A stretch of DNA of 19,119 nt from an uncultured Ruminococcus sp. (GTDB taxonomy: Bacteria; Bacillota; Clostridia; Oscillospirales; Ruminococcaceae). Below the pieces are notes generated by a model, which saw nothing but the letters and a program-made list of their open reading frames with translations, was not told the DNA's origin and ran no database searches. The DNA is taken from positions 1-19,119 of the forward strand of contig UQAR01000041.1 in the NCBI GenBank assembly GCA_900539095.1, in the 5' to 3' direction. Position 1 is the first letter of the stretch. Every line of letters starts with the position of its first letter. Positions 13,551 through 19,119 of this stretch are shown here, one piece after another. The position numbers and the translations under genes were made by a program.

Positions 13551-13726
13551 AGGCAGCAGCACACAAGGATTGTGCGTAAGATGCGTAGTCAGATTTTTTG
13601 TTAGCTTGTATAGAAACGACGCAGGCTAACTAGCGTTAGTTAAGGAGTTTCTGTGCAAGATAACGGAAAATCTGCAAGCAGATTGCGTGCAAAGCCGCTA
13701 GGCGTGCCTTGTGTGCTGTTGCCTCT
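13551..13726 (+). ncRNA. ssrS: 6S RNA-like structured RNA
   Basis: The transcript of about 175 nt folds into one long rod. A 20-bp closing helix pairs 13549-13568 with 13707-13726 (a single G·U; the first pair or two may precede the start). An asymmetric open region follows (13569-13589 against 13675-13706, the 3' side with a small gcc-gcta-ggc hairpin). Then come 14 continuous pairs (13590-13603 with 13661-13674), 13 more (13605-13617 with 13647-13659) and a terminal CTAAC/GTTAG hairpin. Closing stem, large central bubble with a 3'-side hairpin and terminal stem are the 6S RNA plan, the regulator that traps sigma-A holoenzyme by mimicking an open promoter. Promoter and length also fit. The identity rests on structure; I could not test it against the 6S covariance model. 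Confidence 0.68.
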
Positions 13727-13735
13727 ATGTCGACA

Positions 13736-13760
13736 GAGGGGGTGACCCCCTCATACTTTT
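13736..13760 (+). terminator. Weak terminator-like hairpin after the 6S-like RNA
   Basis: A perfect 7-bp stem GAGGGGG (13736-13742) with CCCCCTC (13746-13752), loop TGA, is followed by ATACTTTT, a poor U-tract. It may end the 6S-like RNA only partly and allow read-through into galT. Confidence 0.5.
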
Positions 13761-13769
13761 GTACAAAAG
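13756..13769. promoter_or_regulatory. 14-bp perfect palindrome overlapping the galT ribosome site
   Basis: CTTTTGTACAAAAG reads the same on both strands, and its right arm runs into the AAGGGGA ribosome site (13767-13773) of galT. It could be an operator or a small hairpin that limits ribosome access; function is unknown. Confidence 0.35.
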
Positions 13770-13780
13770 GGGATCATAAC

Positions 13781-15286
13781 ATGATATTTGAAAGCATAAA
13801 AAAGCTGGTAACATACGGTCTTGAAAGCGGACTTATAGAGGAAACTGACAAAGTTTACGCCACAAACAGACTTCTTGAGGCACTGGGTCTTGAGGAATAT
13901 CAAGAGCCTGCGGAGGAGTTTTCTAACGTTGACCTTGAGAGCACTCTCAAAGAGCTGCTTGACTACGCTGTTGAAAAGGGTCTGACGGAAAATTCTGTTG
14001 TATACAGAGATCTGTTTGACACAAAGCTTATGGGACTTCTTACACCAAGACCGTCAGAGGTAGAGAAAAAATTCTGGGGACTTTATGATCATCAGTCACA
14101 GGAGGCTGCCACTGAGTATTTCTACAAGCTTTCACAGGATTCAGATTACATAAGAAGATACAGAGTGAAGAAAGATATGCGTTGGATAGCTCCTACTGAG
14201 TACGGAGATCTTGATATCACAATAAATCTTTCCAAGCCTGAAAAAGACCCTAAGGCGATAGCTGCGGCAAAGCTTGCAAAGCAGTCGGGTTATCCTAAGT
14301 GCCTGCTTTGCTATGAGAACGTGGGTTATGCAGGAAGAGTAAATTCTCCTGCAAGACAGAACCACCGTGTTATCTCTTTGGAAATAAATGGCACAGACTG
14401 GGGACTTCAGTATTCGCCTTATGTTTATTACAACGAGCATTGTATCCTTTTTAATAAAAAGCACACCCCTATGGTCATAGACCGTTCGGCTTTTGAAAAG
14501 CTTTTTGATTTCGTGGGACAATTCCCTCATTATTTTATAGGTTCAAATGCTGACCTGCCGATAGTCGGCGGTTCGATACTCTCACATGAGCATTTTCAGG
14601 GCGGTCATTATACATTTGCCATGGAAAAAGCTCCTGTTGAGGAGAAGATAGTTTTTAAGGGCTTTGAGAATGTTGACGCTGGCATCGTAAAATGGCCTAT
14701 GTCCGTTATCAGAATAAACAGCGAGGACAAAAACGCTCTTGTTGACCTTGCAGACAAGATACTCACCGCATGGAGAGGCTACACTGACGAGGCGGCATTC
14801 ATATACGCTGAAACAAAGGGTGAGCCGCACAACACTATCACACCTATCGCAAGAATGAGAAACGGCAGATATGAGCTTGACCTTGTGCTTAGAAACAACA
14901 TCACAACTGAGGAGTATCCTCTCGGCGTTTATCACCCGCATCAGGAGCTGCACCACATAAAGAAAGAAAACATCGGTCTTATCGAGGTAATGGGTCTTGC
15001 GGTGCTGCCGTCAAGACTTAAAGGCGAAATGGAAAGACTTGCTCAGGTGCTGGTTACAGAGGGCACTGAAGGAGTACGCCGTGACGAGATGATAGAAAAA
15101 CACGCTGACTGGGCTGAGGAGATATCAAAGAGAAACAATATCACAGCAGAGAACGTTCACGACGTCTTGCAGAAAGAAATAGGCATCGTGTTCGCAAAGG
15201 TGCTTGAACATGCAGGCGTTTATAAGAGAAACAAAGACGGAAAAGCTGCATTTGAAAGATTTATAGACTATGTGAACAACAAGTAA
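13781..15286 (+). CDS. galT: UDP-glucose--hexose-1-phosphate uridylyltransferase (class II, Firmicutes type)
   Basis: A 501-aa class II GalT, the form of Lactobacillales and clostridia, about 150 residues longer than the E. coli type. It exchanges UMP between UDP-glucose and galactose-1-phosphate in the Leloir pathway. Seen here: N-terminal helical repeats (KLVTYGLESGLIEETDKVYATNRLLEALG), LMGLLTPRPSEVEKKFW, YPKCLLCYENVGYAGRVNSPARQNHRVI, the SILSHEHFQGGHY motif with the uridylyl-accepting histidine region (near 267-279), and HPHQELHHIKKENIGLIEVMGLAVLPSRL (near 386-414). The ATG at 13781 has AAGGGGA 7 nt upstream; the frame stays open back to 13709 but runs through the 6S-like RNA helix. No own promoter is visible. 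It is followed by a terminator-like hairpin and then PIG-L and YfhO genes. No galK or galE is nearby. Confidence 0.96.
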   Translation: MIFESIKKLVTYGLESGLIEETDKVYATNRLLEALGLEEYQEPAEEFSNVDLESTLKELLDYAVEKGLTENSVVYRDLFDTKLMGLLTPRPSEVEKKFWGLYDHQSQEAATEYFYKLSQDSDYIRRYRVKKDMRWIAPTEYGDLDITINLSKPEKDPKAIAAAKLAKQSGYPKCLLCYENVGYAGRVNSPARQNHRVISLEINGTDWGLQYSPYVYYNEHCILFNKKHTPMVIDRSAFEKLFDFVGQFPHYFIGSNADLPIVGGSILSHEHFQGGHYTFAMEKAPVEEKIVFKGFENVDAGIVKWPMSVIRINSEDKNALVDLADKILTAWRGYTDEAAFIYAETKGEPHNTITPIARMRNGRYELDLVLRNNITTEEYPLGVYHPHQELHHIKKENIGLIEVMGLAVLPSRLKGEMERLAQVLVTEGTEGVRRDEMIEKHADWAEEISKRNNITAENVHDVLQKEIGIVFAKVLEHAGVYKRNKDGKAAFERFIDYVNNK

Positions 15287-15303
15287 CAAAGAAAGAGGTG
15301 AAC

Positions 15304-15348
15304 GCCCGTATCTCGCAGTAGGGATACTGTAAGGGTGCGGGCATTTTT
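15304..15348 (+). terminator. Terminator-like hairpin between galT and the PIG-L gene
   Basis: GCCCGTAT (15304-15311) pairs with GTGCGGGC (15335-15342), enclosing a second stem CAGTA-GGGA-TACTG (15316-15329). Five Ts (15344-15348) follow and end at the base before the ATG of the next gene. The 3' arm overlaps the only ribosome-site-like sequence (AAGGGTG, 15331-15337). It could terminate galT or limit PIG-L translation. Confidence 0.65.
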
Positions 15349-16161
15349 ATGCTCAGATTTACAAGACGGCATCTGAAAGAGGCAGCTATAATTTTTGTCA
15401 TTATCCTTTTTATCGCAGCACTGTGGTTTGTGGGATATGAAAGACACATAAGAGATACCATAAATCAGGCTTATGATGTTGCACCGATATCTGCGATACA
15501 GTTGCAGCTGGCGTCATCTTCAAAGGCTGATAAGCTTATGATAGTTGCACACCCTGACGACGAAGTTCTCTGGGGCGGCGGACATCTTTATGATAAGGGA
15601 TATCTTGTGGTGTGCGTCACAAACGGCAGGAACGAGGTGCGTTCAAAGGAGTTCAGAGATGTGGTCGCAGCCTCCGGCAACGAGTGCATAATGCTTGAAT
15701 ATCCTGACAAGGTAAGGGGAAAGCGTGACGACTGGGCTTTGGTGAAAGACGGTATCGAATCTGACCTTGAGAAGATAATGACCTGCAAAGACTGGAAACT
15801 TATTGCGGTGCACAATCAGAAGGGCGAATATGGTCATATCCACCATGTGAACGTGCACAACTATGTTACAGAGATATATGACAAGAACAACATCAAGTGC
15901 GATCTTTACTGCTTTGGCAAGTATTACAAGGCCACCCGTATCGAGATAGTGGGCGGTTCACTGCCTAAGATATCAAAGGAAAGATATGAGTTCAAGAAAA
16001 AGCTTGCGGATATGTATACTTCACAGAAAAAGACTGTAGATAAGCTTTGGCACATGGCTTATTATGAAAACTGGACGCTGTATGAGCCATACAGCGAGCA
16101 CCCTGAAATGAAAAACAATAATGCGACTGAATTGGGAGTGGCTGTGAATGAAACTCACTAA
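15349..16161 (+). CDS. Membrane-anchored PIG-L family deacetylase
   Basis: A 270-aa PIG-L/LmbE-type protein. This family holds zinc-dependent N-deacetylases acting on GlcNAc of lipid-linked or small glycosides. The signature AHPDDE is at 67-72 (H68, D70 or D71 as metal/catalytic residues) and the third metal-site region GHIHHVNVH at 162-170. A hydrophobic span at 11-29 with a basic N-terminus anchors it. Whether the catalytic part lies inside or outside cannot be settled, although the basic N-terminus suggests an outward-facing domain. The ATG at 15349 is the only usable start (an in-frame TAG lies at 15319), but its upstream region is a terminator-like hairpin with the weak ribosome site inside. 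The gene overlaps the YfhO-type gene by 14 nt, so they are translationally linked. I infer a joint role in envelope glycan modification. Confidence 0.9.
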   Translation: MLRFTRRHLKEAAIIFVIILFIAALWFVGYERHIRDTINQAYDVAPISAIQLQLASSSKADKLMIVAHPDDEVLWGGGHLYDKGYLVVCVTNGRNEVRSKEFRDVVAASGNECIMLEYPDKVRGKRDDWALVKDGIESDLEKIMTCKDWKLIAVHNQKGEYGHIHHVNVHNYVTEIYDKNNIKCDLYCFGKYYKATRIEIVGGSLPKISKERYEFKKKLADMYTSQKKTVDKLWHMAYYENWTLYEPYSEHPEMKNNNATELGVAVNETH

Positions 16162-18667
16162 GAAAAATATAATACATCTCTGTGTGCTCACGGGTATATA
16201 TCTTCTCTTTGTGCTTGCGTTGACAAGGTTCAAGTATGCCTACGGTTCAGAGCTTGACTGGGGCGGTCAGCATTATGCGATACCTGATTATTTCAGAAAA
16301 CTTTTTTACAAAACATGGGACTTTTTTCCCTCCTTTGCCCCTAACATAGGCTGCGGAGAGAACATCTACAATCTGTCCTATTATGGGCTTTATTCGCCTA
16401 TAATACTGTTTTCTTATCTTCTGCCGTTTGTGAAAATGTCCACCTATATACAGATAGTGTCCATTCTCGGGATAATAGCGAGCCTGTGGATATTTTATAT
16501 ATGGATGAGGCAGAAGTTTACCGACAACACCGCTTTTGCACTGAGTTTTGTGTTCCTTTTTTCCGCACCGCTTATTTTCCACAGCCACAGGCACATAATG
16601 TTTGTGAACTATATGCCTTTTCTGCTGCTGGGCTTTATGGCGATAGAGGATTATTTTGAGAGCAAAAGGAAATACATGGTGACGCTTTGGGCGTTTTTGA
16701 TGCTCATGACAAGCTATTTCTTTGCGGTGTCAGGTCTTGCCGCAATGGCTGTGTATGGAGTTTACCGCTGGCTGAAAATAAACGAAAAGCCTACTTTAAA
16801 GCAGTTCTGCAAGGACGGCATAGCATTTGCTTTCAGGCTTATCCTTGCCGCAGTAATGGCGTGTGTGCTTATCCTGCCGACTTTGCATTGTATGCTCTCA
16901 GGCAGAGAGGCAGGCAACAGCCATGTTGATTTCAAGTCGTTCATTCCTGGTGTGAACCTGAAATTTCTGCTTTATTATCACTATTCAATGGGACTTTGTC
17001 TTTTCACGGTGCTGAGCATAGTGTCGGCTGTGTTCTCAAAGCAGCGTTACAGAAGATTTCTCGGCATCGTCATGGTGGTCATTGCCACCTGTCCGATAAT
17101 AGTTTATATGCTCAACGGCACGCTCTATGTTGACCCTAAGGTGCTTATACCGTTCCTGCCTCTTGGTATGCTGCTTTTCGGTCACACTTATTTTGATATA
17201 ATAAGAGGAAAGCTCAAGCTAAAGCAGCTTTCGGTGATAACGCTTGTGGTGGCACTGGCAGGAGTTTTCTGGTTCAAGACCACCAAAAAAGTGGAGTTTT
17301 ATATTATCGCTGACTTTGTGGTGCTTATGTCGAGCCTGTTCGTATACAGACGGTGTAAGAAGGAGTTCATACTCAATATCGGTATGTCCCTTTGTCTTGT
17401 GGTGTCAACGGTGTATACAAATTTCACAGACAAGCTTGTGCCGCTGACCGACCTTGAATATGACAACAGCAGCGACATGAACGCTCTGGCAGACTATGTG
17501 GGTTCGCAGGAAGAGATATCCAGAACTTCAAACTGTGTTGACGAGGTAAACACGGTGAACATGATATATAACGCCGATTATTACACCATGTCGATATATT
17601 CATCTCTGCACAACAAGGATTACAACAGGTTTTATTACAGCGAGATATACAACGAAAATTCATACCGCAACACTTCGCTTACCACGCAGACAAGAAGTCT
17701 TATTGCAGATATGTATTTTTCAAACAGATATCTTATCACTGACGACCGCACGAAAGCTGTGTCAGGATATAAGAAGATAAAGGAGAGCGGAGATCTTTCC
17801 CTTTATGAAAACAAAGACGTTCTGCCTTTTGGATATGCTACCGATAATTTGATCGGCAGGGAAGAGTATAATTCTCTGAATTATCCATACTCTGTGGAGG
17901 CATTGTTCAACAACATCATAATTGAGGACAAAACTGAAAAAACTTTCACATCAGATATCGAAAAGGTGCGTTCGCTGAACTTCACCGAATGTGAGCAGAT
18001 AAAGCGTGAATGGGGAAAATACACTGTGGATTCAGAGAAAACCATAACTCAGAAAATACAGCTGCCCGAAACGCTGACAAATGACAAGATAATGTTTGTG
18101 TCATTCAATGTGAACAACGATATCAAGGGCGGCGGCAAGGACGCATGGGTGTCTATAAACGGCAATAAAAACAAGCTTACCGCCCCTGACTGGAAGTATT
18201 ACAACAATAACAGACGTTTTGAATATGTTATCACCACCGGTCAGGGCTACAGCACGGATTATGTGACCGTGGGATTTTCTGCCGGCAAGTATGAGATAAC
18301 GAACGTTCGCTGTTATACTATCGACAAAGACAGTCTTGTGCGTGACGTTGACCCGTTTATCATAGACAAGAAAACATCACACGGCGATGTGATAAACGGC
18401 ACTATAGACGTTAAAAATGACGGCTATTTCACCGTTTCTATACCATATGCCAATGGCTTTTCCGCTGAGATAGACGGCAAAGAGGCAGAGTGTGAAAAAA
18501 CTGATACAGCCTTTTTAGGTTTCAAGATACCAAAGGGAAGTCACAGAATAAAGATAACCTTTACTGCACCATTGCTCCACGAGGGCATAGTGCTTTCGGC
18601 AGCAGGCTTGCTCATTTTTGCCGCAAGCGTTTTCATTGACCGACGAAAGGCTAAGGCTGCTAAGTAA
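16148..18667 (+). CDS. YfhO family membrane protein (GT-C-like)
   Basis: An 839-aa protein with about a dozen or more membrane spans in residues 9-430, a large extracytoplasmic region (about 440-800) and one last span (about 809-827) with a basic RRKAKAAK tail. After the first span comes YGSELDWGGQHYAIPDYFR (residues 32-50), the acidic loop usual in GT-C glycosyltransferases and in YfhO proteins. B. subtilis YfhO is linked to lipoteichoic acid glycosylation; transfer of a sugar from undecaprenyl phosphate is the family expectation, and the substrate here is unknown. The ATG at 16148 lies inside the end of the PIG-L gene with GGGAG upstream, indicating coupling. It is followed by a strong terminator. 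Length is typical. Confidence 0.88.
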   Translation: MKLTKKNIIHLCVLTGIYLLFVLALTRFKYAYGSELDWGGQHYAIPDYFRKLFYKTWDFFPSFAPNIGCGENIYNLSYYGLYSPIILFSYLLPFVKMSTYIQIVSILGIIASLWIFYIWMRQKFTDNTAFALSFVFLFSAPLIFHSHRHIMFVNYMPFLLLGFMAIEDYFESKRKYMVTLWAFLMLMTSYFFAVSGLAAMAVYGVYRWLKINEKPTLKQFCKDGIAFAFRLILAAVMACVLILPTLHCMLSGREAGNSHVDFKSFIPGVNLKFLLYYHYSMGLCLFTVLSIVSAVFSKQRYRRFLGIVMVVIATCPIIVYMLNGTLYVDPKVLIPFLPLGMLLFGHTYFDIIRGKLKLKQLSVITLVVALAGVFWFKTTKKVEFYIIADFVVLMSSLFVYRRCKKEFILNIGMSLCLVVSTVYTNFTDKLVPLTDLEYDNSSDMNALADYVGSQEEISRTSNCVDEVNTVNMIYNADYYTMSIYSSLHNKDYNRFYYSEIYNENSYRNTSLTTQTRSLIADMYFSNRYLITDDRTKAVSGYKKIKESGDLSLYENKDVLPFGYATDNLIGREEYNSLNYPYSVEALFNNIIIEDKTEKTFTSDIEKVRSLNFTECEQIKREWGKYTVDSEKTITQKIQLPETLTNDKIMFVSFNVNNDIKGGGKDAWVSINGNKNKLTAPDWKYYNNNRRFEYVITTGQGYSTDYVTVGFSAGKYEITNVRCYTIDKDSLVRDVDPFIIDKKTSHGDVINGTIDVKNDGYFTVSIPYANGFSAEIDGKEAECEKTDTAFLGFKIPKGSHRIKITFTAPLLHEGIVLSAAGLLIFAASVFIDRRKAKAAK

Positions 18668-18673
18668 AAAAAT

Positions 18674-18708
18674 AAAAGCGACAGAAATTTAATTCTGTCG
18701 CTTTTTTT
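18674..18708. terminator. Bidirectional terminator between the YfhO-type gene and the TetR-type gene
   Basis: AAAAGCGACAGAA (18674-18686) pairs with TTCTGTCGCTTTT (18693-18705), with an A-run on the left and seven Ts on the right (18702-18708). It serves both convergent genes. The bases 18709-18783 hold nothing else I can identify. Confidence 0.92.
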
Positions 18709-18783
18709 GTCGTATGTTTAGGTTTGTCTATTCACTTATGACACAGAATATGATAAAATAAAAGAATAATTGTGTGACTTTTG

Positions 18784-19072
18784 TCAAAGATTCTGTCTGA
18801 ATCCTTCACCAATGGTAACGTTTTCGTATGCAAGTTCTCGCATTTTGAGCATTACGTCATGTGGAGTTTCTTTCATTCCGCCTGTTGCCCAGTCGATTAT
18901 TATTCCGCAGTAGCCGTGAGAATAGAAATCCGCAAAGAACTTAGCCTTGTCTGAACGCTTTCGGGTTATGGCGACAGCATGATAAAAGAACCTGATGAAC
19001 AGCTTGTGCATGCTTCTGAACAGATAATGCTCGAATATCTTTTCGTTGCTTTTGAGCGTGTTTGAATAAAAA
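18784..19072 (-). CDS. TetR-type transcriptional regulator, C-terminal part (cut by contig end)
   Basis: About 95 residues of a C-terminal domain, open at the contig edge. The segment FFADFYSHGYCGIIIDWATGGMKETPHDVMLKM is characteristic of the ligand-binding end of TetR/AcrR-like regulators of the DhaS group (TetR_C pattern: G-I-x-x-x-x-W, then GM-x-E-x-P). The DNA-binding N-terminal half is missing because the contig ends. In the raw sequence the frame appears to start at 19101 with MGSEMCIRDS, but those codons are adapter, so no real start codon is present. Identity of the family is likely; target and ligand are unknown. Confidence 0.65.
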
Positions 19073-19119
19073 CTGTCTCTTATACACATCTCCGAGCCCA
19101 CGAGACTAAGGCGAATCTC
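19073..19119 (+). other. Nextera i7-side adapter (library artefact, not genomic)
   Basis: CTGTCTCTTATACACATCT (19073-19091) is the mosaic end and CCGAGCCCACGAGAC (19092-19106) the read-2 adapter. TAAGGCGA (19107-19114), which I recognise as index N701, and ATCTC, the start of the P7 sequence, follow. Any protein read through this end is artificial. Confidence 0.98.

Noticed and set aside
15298..15321. Seven-codon GTG reading frame behind an AGAGGTG-like sequence, possibly a leader peptide
   Set aside because: The GTG is part of the ribosome-site-like motif itself, the frame has no run of a regulatory codon, and the hairpin explains the region better.
45..19072. CRISPR arrays, tRNA or rRNA genes, toxin-antitoxin or phage-defence genes
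   Set aside because: I looked for regularly spaced repeats, tRNA-like cloverleaf motifs and defence-type proteins and saw none that I could support.

Overview
This window is a contig of about 19.0 kb from a low-to-mid GC Firmicute, most like a gut or rumen Oscillospiraceae/Ruminococcus-type clostridium. The evidence is textbook sigma-A promoters (TTGACA/TATAAT), strong AGGAGG ribosome sites, many Rho-independent terminators, a class I T-box, a Firmicutes-type (class II) GalT, a DUF6472-like small Cys protein and a GH74-like beta-propeller protein. The genus is an inference. Both ends are not genomic: bases 1-44 and 19073-19119 are Illumina Nextera adapter plus index sequence, so genome sequence runs from 45 to 19072 and the last gene is cut by the contig end.

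Left part (45-5272, all genes on the minus strand): yigZ (IMPACT/UPF0029), rpmE (ribosomal protein L31) with its own promoter and a long leader hairpin next to its ribosome site, an intergenic stretch with a candidate small RNA preceded by four TGTAAC/GTTACA sites at 19-21 bp spacing, pyrE, and a two-gene unit of a MacB/LolD-type ABC ATPase followed by a cytoplasmic GH74-like protein.

Middle part (5273-11312): nitroreductase (+) converges on a marR-DUF6472 pair (-). Between them a 131-bp MITE-like structured element sits exactly between two copies of one terminator hairpin. Then comes a strikingly AT-rich membrane protein (DUF6056/GT-C-like, -), diverging from a small CxxC membrane protein and ppk1 (polyphosphate kinase, +). 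Three terminators in tandem separate ppk1 from leuA.

Right part (11313-19072): leuA (-) is controlled by a T-box leader whose predicted specifier codon is CTC (Leu). Divergent from it is a strong promoter driving a rod-shaped RNA of about 175 nt with 6S RNA architecture, followed after 54 nt by galT with no visible promoter of its own. galT is followed by a terminator-like hairpin ending at the start codon of a membrane-anchored PIG-L deacetylase gene, which overlaps a YfhO-type GT-C membrane protein gene. The last two are probably cell-envelope glycan genes. A bidirectional terminator separates them from the C-terminal end of a TetR-type regulator gene cut by the adapter.

Most of the coding content is ordinary. 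The points worth a second look are mainly non-coding: the candidate sRNA/operator array, the element that split a bidirectional terminator, the L31 leader hairpin, the 6S RNA-galT arrangement, and the adapter-derived contig ends.
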